Source of the DNA: Klebsormidium nitens
Lineage: Eukaryota; Streptophyta; Klebsormidiophyceae; Klebsormidiales; Klebsormidiaceae
Direction of reading: 5' to 3'
DNA length: 64,000 nucleotides
Assembly (NCBI GenBank): GCA_000708835.1
Contig: DF237018.1
Location: 124,001-188,000, forward strand
Part shown: positions 1-10,800 of the stretch, in pieces
Numbering within the stretch: position 1 is the stretch's first letter
How the letters are laid out: each line of letters starts with the position of its first letter
The notes under the pieces: model-generated
What the model was told of the DNA's origin: nothing
What the model saw: only the letters and a program-made list of their open reading frames with translations
Database searches by the model: none
Translations under genes and position numbers: made by a program

Positions 1-111
1 GAGGGGGTTTCCTTCGTCCAGCGTGCCACGCAGGATAGTGAATCTGACAGTGTCCGCAATAGGAATGTTGCAACGCTCCGCTTGCTCTGCGCTGTCAACC
101 GATTTCATCAT
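1..111 (-). CDS. Possible partial coding exon running off the left edge
   Basis: On the minus strand an ATG at 111 opens a frame that stays open for 37 codons to the window edge. It starts MMKSVDSAEQ and continues with mixed polar and hydrophobic residues (for example IADTVRFTILRG). The composition looks like a coding exon rather than random sequence, but I do not recognise the protein. It could be the first exon of a gene lying to the left, or an internal exon. It would be divergent from the MYND pseudogene at 571. Nothing else can be said without the flanking sequence. Confidence 0.3.
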   Translation of the reverse strand, partial: MMKSVDSAEQAERCNIPIADTVRFTILRGTLDEGNPL

Positions 112-339
112 CACTTTCAGAATATGAGTAAACCCTGTCCACAAATCTAGGCACCAGAGCGAGCTCGACAGATTTGACACCATCATTCGCCTGCGACTCA
201 GCGGCCCTTTCCTAGAGCCAGCGGCCAGCTCCTTTCCTGATCTGAAGAAGGGAATGGTCAACCATGTAGTAGTGCACTGTGCAGCATTCCCTTGCACAAT
301 CATGCAATCATGACATGGCTCAGGGTGGGGGATCATCCT

Positions 340-460
340 AGAAATTGGAGAAGCCGCGCGCGCCCCAGGCAGCATAAGCCTGAACTTGAAGCCTCTAAGT
401 CGCGTGCCAGGCCGCTAGCCGGCCGCGCTAGTCACGCCCGCGCGCCTCTGAAGAGAATTC
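340..460. other. GC-rich block upstream of the first MYND copy
   Basis: This block is dense in CG dinucleotides (runs such as CGCGCGCG and GCCGGCCGCG) and sits about 110 to 230 bases before the first MYND gene. A comparable block (49855-49985) lies about 115 bases before the start of the intact MYND paralogue. They may be matching promoter-proximal CpG-rich elements, but GC-rich blocks also occur elsewhere here without such a gene (54780-54830), so the link is tentative. Confidence 0.3.
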
Positions 461-570
461 TTGGTCATGACAGTGCATGGTGGTCAAGCTAAGTTAGAGA
501 GCGGCTAGATCTGCGCCCTTTTAGTCTGTGCAGCGCACACTGACAGCGAGGCTTTGCAGAAGTGAACACG

Positions 571-2442
571 ATGGTTTCCACCGGCGTCGTGAAGCCTCTG
601 CAGCCAAGGATCCTGCCGAAAAGTTTCTCACAGCTCGGTTCGAAGGAAATGGGAGAGCGGTTGACTGAGGAGAGGGCTGTAGAAGTAGACCTGCGCAAGC
701 CAGAAAGCAGTGCAGCCTTCTCAAAGAAGTGCAGTCCAGTGACACTGAGGCAAGGTCGTTTGCATTGTTTAGATTGAGAGCAGGTTTGAACAGCATGGTG
801 CCCACCAAGGGGCGAGCACTCAGCGCGGGGCTCGCAGCTTATGTGTTGGAACAGGGCGTGCTGGATGCAGTCAGGAAGATTCTGAAAGCAGCGCAGACAG
901 AAGGCGACTTTTACGTACTCCCCAAGATCAGGAGTCAGGATGAACTGAATCGTACAAAATACTTTGTGGTCTCAAAAGTGGACATCTGCTTTGGGTTGCT
1001 TCATGTCCTCATCTTGGACACTCGAACGGCACGTTTCGTCCTGAAGGGCATCCCTGACCTCATTCGGTTTCTTGAAGGAGCCTACTATTCCTTGCCAGCG
1101 GTCTCTCCCGTCAGAGACTCAGATTTCGTGCTGGGGTCTGCTTACCTGGAGGGCGTAAGGGATGACGACAGGTTGTCCAGTCTTGAAGTGCTGGTTTCCC
1201 TGGCTAGCTATTCTGATCGAGCTAAGGAAAATCTATGCAGTCGGAAGGTCCTTCTTCATCGGATTCTGCGGGACTGCATGACTGAGAGAGATTTTTTCAG
1301 CCGAGTACTGGAATGCACTCTTCACTGCTTCAGCAACCTTTCTACCACGTGCGATCTCTCAGAGTACCTGAGTGAAATCATTGGGGTCGTGTTGAAGACT
1401 CTGGCGGAGACTCAGACCGCAGGGCTGATCTTCATGGCAATCCATCTTTTTGCTTCAATAGTGCAGCACGGTCAAGTAGAGGCAGTAGTATGTAAGCTTC
1501 ATGAACTCGCAGGCAGTGGAAGAGTAGAGCACCTCTTCCCGGCCCTCTTCGCATTAGCAGCCTGCCCGGCTCTTGACGGGAAGACCAAGCTTCAAGTCTC
1601 TACATTGCTGGGCTCTCTGAATAAGCACTTCAATAGGACAATTCTCGAGGAGCGGCCAACCGAGCCTTTGACACCGACACAGCAAGAGAAGTTGGAGAAG
1701 CTGGTACGCTCGTTACCTGGCGCGATGGTGAGAAGGGAACAGCTGCGTGAAATTTTTGCAGCTCACGAGAGCGAAACGTCCTCACAGGAAGCTGCATCTC
1801 CGAGTTCTGGAACTCAAAGTAGTCTCTTTCAGAAAACCATTGACACTCCGCTTGACTCCGTTCCGGACAAGGCCCATGTGTCATACATACCAGCGGGGGA
1901 CCTCGATGCACACAATAGGCCCTGCAGAAAGTGTTCTCGCGCAAGCTGCTCAAATGTGGAGTCAACTTCATGCGAGTTCAAGGTGTGCAGTGGGTGCCGT
2001 CTGACGATCTATTGCTCCAGAGGTAAGACTTTTGAGCTCGTGCTAAGAACCTAGAGGGACTTTACGAGCTAACATTGAAAACGCAAGCGTAGTCTGATTC
2101 AATTGCAAGCCCTTAAAAAGAGTTGCTTTGTGCTCCTAGCCCCCAAACTGCACTAGGATGAACACGGGAGGAACAGTCTCTCTGACCGTCAATTCTGAGC
2201 CACTCTCTTGACTAGGTTTCCCTAAGAAATGCCGAGGATGAGGAAACAGGATCAGTCTGAACGTGTGAACATCTTTGGAGGGCTTCTGGAAGGTACCCAT
2301 ACCGGAGGGGAAGAGAATCTGAATGGTTGTCCCCTTTATTGCAGAGTGCCAGAAGATTGCCTAGAAGGAAGGCCACAAGTCGCGCTGCCGAGCAGGCGCG
2401 GGCGAAAAGCGCCCGAAAGCTGAGGAGGAGGTCTCAAAGTAA
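571..2442 (+). pseudogene. MYND zinc-finger protein, decayed copy 1
   Basis: This is a paralogue of the genes at 4366-6132 and 47855-49742: a helical region of about 450 residues followed by a C-terminal MYND zinc finger (CRKC, VCSGC and YCSR are visible). Two lesions break it. First, compared with copy 3, about 10 bases are missing near 715 just after the shared PESSA peptide, which shifts the frame. The reading frame resumes from about 729 and stays open to the exon end at 2022. Second, after an intron of 2023-2344 that matches its paralogues in position, exon 2 (2345-2442) reads ECQKIA and then TAG at 2362-2364, where both paralogues have the conserved Trp of the finger. Beyond it the frame still encodes KEGHKSRC and ends at TAA 2440-2442. 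The lesions suggest a pseudogene or a truncated product lacking the last zinc ligands. MYND fingers usually bind proline-rich partner peptides. Confidence 0.82.
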
Positions 2443-4300
2443 TGTCAGAAGGTACAGCCGTTCTTGACTCTGCTCATGGCCCGATCAGGAGACGTTAGCT
2501 CATCAACGACTTGTATTGTCTTGCAAAAGGTTTCTTGCTGAGACACGAGTGAGTGAATGGGGCACTGACAACAGTATCCAAGCATTTGATTTACAAGTAT
2601 CCAACTTTTAGGATCATTCCGATGGGTTTTATTCCTTTTGTCGCAGGTTTCATGCAGCCAACATTTTCCAACACAGATAGTCCGTTCGTGAGGTTTAGGA
2701 GCCTCCGCGGGGCAGCCATTTGTCTCTTAGAATGTTGTTCATATTATTGATATAGCTGGATAATATGAACGGACTCTGGTACATGCAACTGATTGCTGCG
2801 TTTATAAACCACCCTAAGCAGTTTTGCGGCACAGATTGATGAAGGCTGAATGTCCCTAAGTTAGCCTAGCGATCTGACGCCTTTATTGAAGTCCATGTTC
2901 TTCCATGAGTTGTTGTATCGCCGTCATATATTATTTCAATCTGGCGCCTCAATTTGGCTGTAGAAGTCACGGATCATATCGTTTTCAATCTTTCACACAA
3001 GTCGAATGCAACTTTGAATCTACATGATGCACCTTGCACCGAAGCGCTCAAGCGGCTTGTCTGGCGGGCCGGTGCAGCCTGCAAATGCCAAGGAACGCAT
3101 GCTCTTTGAGGGAAAGTAGTAAGCCCTCGTTCGTTCACCATGAAGTGACCGGAGAGAGCTTGCATCTAATTTTAATTAGGCCTGCACACGTGATCTAAAA
3201 GACTCATTGACCGCGCCTGACACTGTGGCCCCGGAAGCGCATGTTCTGAAGCTACATGGTAAACCTAGGTAGCGCTGCCACATCCTTGCATGACTGATTG
3301 CATGGGTGGTTCTCGAACACTTAAATCCCTACCATGCATTCCTTCGCGGCTATGATCCGATCAACAAGGAAACAATTTCGTGAAGCGCACCGCGCACTCA
3401 GCTTCTCGTATAGCGCAAGAGCTTCAAGACACGCATGCATGTACAACTTCATGTGCCACAGGATCGAAGTAAACATTTGCAAAACTCAAACTCAATCCAT
3501 TTTGCCAACGCGGTCTTGATTCAGTGCTACTGTAGTGCAATGTGCAAGCAGAAAATCTCACTTGATTGGCGGACATTCATGCAAGGCGTACGCATCAGTG
3601 CGTCACTATTGGAATTGAACGTACACCCGCCTTGGGGCCACAACACCTGATCTACTTCATTTTAACTTCACTGTTGTAAATACATTCAGACCTTAAGGTT
3701 GCGCAAGAAAGGCCGTCTGAGTACGCCACCGGGACGCGTGAGCGCTGATTCGGTACAAGCAGGTACAAGGCTGGACGGTATGTGCGGAGCCAGGGCTTCA
3801 AGTTCCTGAGCCACGTGGCCGAGTCGAAGGGGGGTCGAAGTCATCATCGTCAACAGCTGGCAAGCTGGATCCGGAAAGTTAAATAGAGTCCGGAAGGGAG
3901 GAGATCTTGCGCAAAGTTGTGGAGGCTTGAGAGCGCCTCGATCTTTGTCAGCGCGAAGAACCATGTGAACTTCACGATCGAGCAAAAAGCTTGCACCATC
4001 TGGCATTTGAAGCGGTGCATAGCCAAGATTCTCCGTAGATGTGCTTGAGACCTGCGCTGCAGAGGCAGCAGAGGCGCCCCACTTCGGACGGCCTTGTCAA
4101 ACAACTGGTAAAGAGTACCGATTGTAAGTTTTGATAGAGCTGAGTCTTGACAGAGCTGGTGTTCGCAGCGGCGGCACAGATCCAAAGAAATGAGGACAAG
4201 GAGGTGCGCGTGCCATCAGAAGCTTGACAGCATTCATTCGTAGTAAACGCATGATGGGGTCCAAAGCCGCTGAAGTGCGGATTGCACAAGGTCACGCTGA
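2443..4300. other. Intergenic stretch between MYND copies 1 and 2
   Basis: I found no recognisable gene here. Minus-strand frames around 3690-4295 are open for about 100 codons, but they have no family resemblance, no clear ATG context and no supporting splice pattern. Confidence 0.4.
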
Positions 4301-4365
4301 TGCCGTGAAACCCCCTGCAGCCCAGGTTCCTGCCTCACACTTTCTCCAAGCTAACCTTAAGAGAG

Positions 4366-6132
4366 ATGGCGCAGCGGCTCACGGAGGAGGGGCCTGTGGA
4401 ACTGGACCTGCACAAACCGGAGAGCAGTGCATGGCTCAAGAACATTCTTAAACAAGCGCGAAATAAAGATTTTGAGACACGATGCTTCGCTCTGTCTAGG
4501 TTCCGTGCAGTCTTGAACAGCATGGTGATCAACAAAGGACATGCACTTTGCGCTGGTTTCGCAGCGTACGTGCTGGAGGAAGGCATCCTCGAAGAAGTCA
4601 TCAGGAATCTAAGAGCAGCTCAATCAGAAGGCGACTTCTACGTCTTCCCGAAGATCGAGTTCCGGGACCTTATGATCAATCAAAGATCTTTTACGCTCTC
4701 GAAAGTGGAGATCTGCTTCAGACTGTTGCATGTGCTGATCCTAGACACTCGAACTGCGCGCTTTGTCCTTAAGGCCATACCCAACTTGCTTTCCATCCTC
4801 GAAGGAGCTTACTTCTCGTTATCATTACGTTTCTCACACGAAGGGTTGGAATTACCTGACAACACGGCGGAGTTGGAGCTACTCAGAGAAGGCGTCAAAG
4901 CTTCTAGCCTCTCGGTGCTTGTTTCTCTGGTGAACTGTACCGAGAAATGCAGGGACAAGATAAGCAGCAGAAAGGTCTTTCTTCAGCACATCCTAAGAGA
5001 CAGCGTCGCGGACACGGAGTTCTCGGGACGAATCATTGAATGTGCAATTCCCTTTTTCAACGACCTCTCCTCTTCGTGCGATCTTTCCCAGTTCCTCGAC
5101 GAGACTATCAGGCTTACTCTAAAAGGTCTGACCGTGCTTGACAGCGCTACTCTGCTGAAAATGACCGTCAGCCTTATTGGCAAAGCAATGAAGGAACACA
5201 TCAATGAAGTGATTGAGAAGCTGTACGAACTCAGAGCGAACGGGAGAGTGAAGCACGAAGTGCCGGCACTGTTGGGAGTAGCATCTTGCCCTGACCTCGA
5301 CGAAACAACAAGAGCGCTCGTTTACATGCTTCTGGCCAATCTGAACGAGCAGTTTGAGATGATTTTCGACCAGACTCGTCCATTTTCTCTAACGCCAGCG
5401 CAAGAAGAGAAGCTAGAGAAGTTGGTAGCTGCCTATCCTCAAGCAGTGGCCAGGAGAGAGCAACTGAGCAGAGTTTTGCGGGCAGCGGAAATCCAGTCTG
5501 CGGGAGAGCATGGAATGAAGTCAACGCCCGGCACTCCAGCTACGATTTTCCAGGCGGCCTCTAAGAGTCTACTCGAGTACGTTCGAGACAAGGCATACTT
5601 TCCAGGGGTACCAGCTACGGATCCTAAGGCACGGAAGAAACCCTGCAGAAAGTGCTCCCGCTCAAGTTGCTCTCGTGTGGAGTCTGCCCCGTGCGAATTC
5701 AAGGTCTGCAGCGGGTGTCGTCTCGCGGTCTACTGCTCCAAAGGTGAGACTTGGTTTCTTCGAGCCCTTCGTCTGATGAGAACTCAGCTGAGGACATGAA
5801 GCGGTCTGAAGAGGCTCAATCTTCCGAGGTTAATGTGCTGTCTGAATCCTTTGATGTGTCTTCGTGACGTAACATGTGTGCATCTTGCCTTCCAGTCCGG
5901 ATGGCTCTGACAACTAGAACTGATTGTTCTGAGAAGGTTCAGTCGAGACTCCAGATCTGACCTCTGAGGCGGCCTGAAATCTCTTTTCTCAAGAGGTGAC
6001 TAGTCTCGATCGTTTGCCATGATCATCTCTACAGATTGCCAAAAGCTTGCCTGGAAAGAAGGACACAACCTCCGTTGCCAAGCCGGATCAGATGAACAGC
6101 GGCCCGAGGCGCAGAAGAAGTCTTTTAAGTGA
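4366..6132 (+). CDS. MYND zinc-finger protein, copy 2 (5' end damaged)
   Basis: Two exons, 4366-5743 and 6035-6132, give 491 residues. The body aligns throughout with copies 1 and 3, including YVLEEGIL, QSEGDFYV and LHVLILDTRTARFVLK. The C-terminal MYND finger is complete, at about residues 427-474: CRKC, VCSGC, YCSKDC, then W, H and C in AWKEGHNLRC split across the intron. The finger binds two zinc ions and normally mediates protein-protein contacts; the partner is unknown. The paralogues begin about 30 residues upstream with a shared DAVKP segment. Here that segment is present (about 4299-4312), but a run of five C carries one extra base, putting it out of frame with the body. I therefore start at the internal ATG 4366, which corresponds to a Met in the KEMGE segment of the other copies. 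Expression and start are uncertain. Confidence 0.72.
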
Positions 6133-7590
6133 GGAACTACAGCTGGATGGATTTCTTAGATCTCAACGCTTCTGCTTTCCTGCTCCAAAGGATTGGATGT
6201 TGTTGGCTACATGGAAGCAATAACAAAGTTATCACCACAATATCCAACTCGCTTTCTTTACTCGACTTTCCCCGTATTTCTCGTCTCGTAAGCAGAAGGC
6301 GGATGCGGAATGGGCACTGATGCACGCCACTGCTTTACATCACTCGTCTTCTCCGATTGGATTGGGTAGGTCGAGCAGCGCATGTGTGCTCAATGCATTT
6401 AGAATGCTAACTTAATGTTCCGAAGTTCCAAATCAACTGCAAATACTATGTCTACGTACATGTTTGCATGAAGCAATGATAACTCAGAAGCCGGGCATGC
6501 GCGAAGTTGATCCGATCGCGGCTCAGTGCCAGGCAACATATCAAATGGATCGAAATTGTGACGTACGTTTAGGCCAGGCTCTGTTCTCATGTGGTCCATG
6601 CAACCAATCATAGAAGATATGATATGCTAGCTCATGCGCCGTACCGGGCTACAGAACGAGTTACCTACGTGTCTCTGCTTGAAGCCTGAATGATACTGTT
6701 GCCGAGCTTAGACCATGAGCAGATTGGATTGAATGTATCATGGTGGCGTCAAGGGCCGTTATGGAAAAGCGGCCTGCAACGTATACCGTAGGGCACAGAT
6801 CATTGCTTATAAGTCAATGCGTTGGTATATGTGTGCATGCCGCCACATCTTAGATGGCAAGTCCGACAGGGAATCGGTCATAGACCACGTCGTTTCAGTC
6901 AGTTTTTCTGCGAATCTGAAGTGGACTGTGCACAGTTACATCCTCGCTTGCGAAGGCCAGCATATGCTCATACCTCGGCAATGCTCTGTTATTGAAGCCA
7001 CACTGAGTAACGGCCGCTCCACTCCTCAGTGGCACCGCCGCGGGCTTAAGTCAGTGACAGTGTTCACGGTTCTATTCGAGCTGGCCGGTCGAACATGGAC
7101 CGTATCTCGGCAGGCTGCTCATTACATGCAGTCTAGTCACTCAATTGCGTCCCTCGCCTGATCTGTTTGGCCCCTGAGTGGATCTTGTTTGGCAACGAAC
7201 GAGTCTGTTATCGACCAAGGGCGGAAAGTCAAAGCCGCCGTATTTTGTATTCTGTCACACTGGGTGGTCCTGAACACTTGGATTTACAACAGCGAGCGAA
7301 AGTTGACGTCCCAGTATGAGACACGGCAAACCTCTTGTTACGTCCTCGGATGTAGTTGCAAAGCAGAGCTGATGCTTTTGGCAGATTTACCGTTTTCGTT
7401 TTGCCGGGGCTCGGGGTTTGGGCGGGGGCATGTCGCTGTCGTCACGGCGTGGGGCCGCCTTTGCAGCTGCCTTTTGTCTCCTGATCTGAAACGAATTGCA
7501 GTGAAAGATCAGTTTCCTGTTCACGAAGGTGCTCGACGCTTCAAAAGGGCAGCCGACCTACAGAATCCATCTTTTCATGCTGATACGAAA
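6133..7590. other. Intergenic stretch with no supported gene
   Basis: Two plus-strand frames of about 140 codons (6733-7161 and 7189-7623) are open, but neither resembles a known domain or shows a coding-like splice or start context. I regard the stretch as intergenic. Confidence 0.35.
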
Positions 7591-7598
7591 AGCGTAGA

Positions 7599-7628
7599 CG
7601 CTGTCATGCCAGCGTCTGCATGACAGCG
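7599..7628. repeat. Perfect hairpin, 11-bp stem
   Basis: CGCTGTCATGC (7599-7609) is followed by an 8-base loop and its exact reverse complement (7618-7628). It lies about 200 bases past the 3' end of NBS1 and just before a second perfect hairpin. It may be a 3'-processing or transposon-end structure, or chance. Confidence 0.6.
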
Positions 7629-7674
7629 GTAGCACTTCACGGGTGCCGTTGATGAAGAGCCATACGGTAAAACG

Positions 7675-7700
7675 ACGAAGCAGGTATTTGCCTGCTTCGT
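7675..7700. repeat. Perfect hairpin, 10-bp stem
   Basis: ACGAAGCAGG (7675-7684), loop TATTTG, then the exact complement CCTGCTTCGT (7691-7700). It is the second of two adjacent hairpins just downstream of NBS1. Its function is unknown. Confidence 0.6.
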
Positions 7701-7831
7701 GATCACCAGAGGAAGCGGTCTCCCTACTCCCTTACAGACCAAAACACGCAGACGCAACCACGCTTCAGCTACAAACACATGCATTGCTCATCCGCGCTAA
7801 CGAGCAAAAACTAAACCCATAATGCACAATA

Positions 7832-10800
7832 TCAGCACGCAGTGCGTGAATTGCGGTTCGACCGTCCATCCCTCACCTTTTCAGCGTTGAACAAGTCGTC
7901 TGCGGCCGCCGCTGCGACCGTCTTCGCCTTCTCTTCGCGCACGAAATCTTCCACTTCGCGGTTGCGAAACTCGTTGGACTCCCTGCCAAGCGGGAACAAC
8001 TTTTTCAGGTAAAGGGTCTGAGGCCTACCGAAAGCGTTCCACAACCGCAATGTTTGGCGACTCCAATGCTCTGCAAGCACCTGGTCAATCGCTTTCAACC
8101 TTACCACAGGGTCCGTCCCAGTGCCCAGTGGAAGCCGAAACGCAACACGGAAATACGCTTTTTTCCAATCAAAGGCAAGCGGTTGTCCACACTACTAACC
8201 GTCAAGCCGACCCGCGATTTGATTCTAAGCTGAATTGCCCTGACGGCCCTTACAGAACGGGCATCACATTCACTCGCCAAAATGGACCCTCAGCAATACC
8301 CGTGAACAAGGTTCTGTGCGACTTGTGCTCCTGAGAGCGCGCAACATCTGTTCAAGGTGAGCTTCCCTGTGGACCCTGGGACAGCTTTTCAACCTCATAT
8401 ATCCGAGTTCCAAGTATTTTCGCTGCCGGCAAAAAGATACCCCTGCTTCTCCCCGAGCCACCTGCCTACGGGGGTCGCCGAGACCTGCACCCCCATCAAA
8501 CGGACACTGCACTGAACAAAAGCCAACCTCTTTACGCGGAGCATTGAGAAAGGCGGTACTAGTCAAGTTTCCACACCATGAAGCCGTGAACCGGCCAGCT
8601 TACTTGTAGGGCTCCTTGGCGTAGGGTATCAATGTCTCGAAGCTGTTCCCCGCGCCCCCGATCGGAAGGACCTGTCGTTCAGGCGCCACGTGTCAAACCC
8701 TTAAAGCGCAGACAATCAGGACTGGTGTCACCATGAATCCACTGAGTTCCGGCCATTCCGTCCGATCCGTTGCGGGCGGAGGCAGCAGCTCGGCAGAAAA
8801 ATGGACCAGAGGGCGGAGTAGAGTGCCGAGAACTGACTTCAACGCAATATTCTGCAGGGCCCCGTATCGGCGGCAGTCGAGGGTGGGGAAAGGATGGAAG
8901 CAGATGTAAACAAAGGTTTCTGCAGGCTACGCAACGGTACAGTAACAGAAACCCAGGAAGGACAAACCAAGTGGTGCTTATGCTTGTGCTTCTTCTGGGA
9001 GCGGCGCACCTTCCTGAACCGCTTGAAATTGGGCCCCGTTCCGTCCCACTGCGAACTCGCTCCTATGCCGTACACAGGCTGCGGCCGGTTGAGGTCCACC
9101 TTGACAAGGCCCGGCTCGAAGAGAATCTCCGCTTTTGAGTCTGCGCCGGATCCCTCGCGGTCGCCAGCTGGCGTCGCGCCGTTGGCTTGCGTCGCGCGGC
9201 TGGGGGATTCCGCCGGAGTTGACGGGGTGGCAACGGAACGGCGAGGGGGAAGCACAACGGGAGGCCTGCACCGAAGAAAAGAGCAAGGATTGAGGGTTCG
9301 CATGCAGTGGTATATTTGAGAAACTGAAGTCTCAAAGACCTGCCTGGGTCAGCAAAACAAAGAATCTGGGCCCAATCTCTCCTGGAAAAAGTGCTGGAAA
9401 GCAGGTATGGACGGTAAACGCGGAAGATGCCATACATACAACTTGAGGATGAGCCGTTGACAGGCAAAGTGGTCGCGAGACCCCGCTGTGCTGAGGCCAT
9501 GCGGAACACAAGCCAGGACAAGATACCTGTAACGATTCACGATCCGTAGTAGGTTCGGCCCCCACGCGCAGGGCAAGACCACAGATCCGACGCTTGTCCA
9601 TACTTATCCTCCCTCCTCGAATCTCCTTTTCAAAAAGCGCACTAGCCCGACCCAGGCAGGGTAAGTGCTGCTGTAATCGTCAAGGCGGCCAGGAAACAAG
9701 CTGAAAATCCTACCTGGGCGGTGGTTTTTGCGCTTGCGACGTGCGTATGTGCGGTGTGGAGTTCCAGCCGTCTCCTGGGGCGGTCGACGGCCCCGCCACC
9801 TCCTCCCCGGCCTCTGCCATCTCGTCGTCCGTTGTCACGTCCGTTCCTTTGCTGCCCTCGGACGCTGCGCAGGGGTTACAGGTGTCACAACTCTAGGACA
9901 TTGTTCTTTCTATCAGAGCGGCTGACGCAAATCTAATGAAGGAGAAGCAGGAAAACAGCTCACTAGAGTTGGCAGGTCTCATAAGCAGGCGAAACGAAGA
10001 CTGAAGGCCAAAGAAGCATACTCTACAGCTTTCAAGTCAGGACTTCGACGGGAAAAGCGGAAGCTTGCATACATTGACGAAACAGCCACGCTTGCGGCTC
10101 GCCACGTGCAATTTTTTGGTGCTCAGTTGCAACCGTCAAAATCTCTCTCAAGTTTGAGGCAACAATCTGAACGAGCAGCAATGTCCACGGCGGCTGTCTC
10201 ACCAGCAGGCTGTGGTACAGTGACGTCAGCCAGTGCCAGCTGTCCCGTCAGGATCGCAAGCATGAGTTTTTGCTCCGTCGCCTGCTGACACTTCTCTGCG
10301 TCCGCCGGATCCTCGTCCCCTGCCGCAGCTTTGCTGGCCTTGACGTATAAGCGTTGCTGCAGATGAGAGTATGGAGGATAGCGTATGGTAAGACATTCTG
10401 CTCGTCCCAGAATCAAACACGAGGAGTCTGCTTTCGCACGCTCACACAAACCGAAACTTGCTCGCACGTAGAGATGCAACGACTGAGCGGGACGAGTTGC
10501 GCATTAGATCCAAAGACTACGCTCAATCCTTCTGGGTTCGCAACCGGCTCCAAAAGCGGGGTAGGTCAAGCTGGCGGCGTCACCAAAGCTCGACGCTCAC
10601 CACTCGACTCAGTCAGCGTCGTCCGTGGTTTTCGATTCTTTCGACCCAGTTCAGACAGAAGTGCGCCTGCTGTGCCCATTCGAAATTCCAACAAGGAAAT
10701 GATTCCAATCTGGTCCACGAATCACACCAGGCCCTACTGTACTTACTCGGTGTTTCTTCTCGGACGGCAGAGCTGTCTCCTCGAGCTGCCCGCCAGCTGC

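Noticed and set aside
3850-4185. Minus-strand frame of 111 codons before MYND copy 2
   Set aside because: It has no ATG at its start and resembles no known family; probably chance.
6733-7623. Two plus-strand frames of about 140 codons each
   Set aside because: No recognisable domain, low-complexity or coding-like pattern, no convincing start or splice sites; the second lacks an ATG start.
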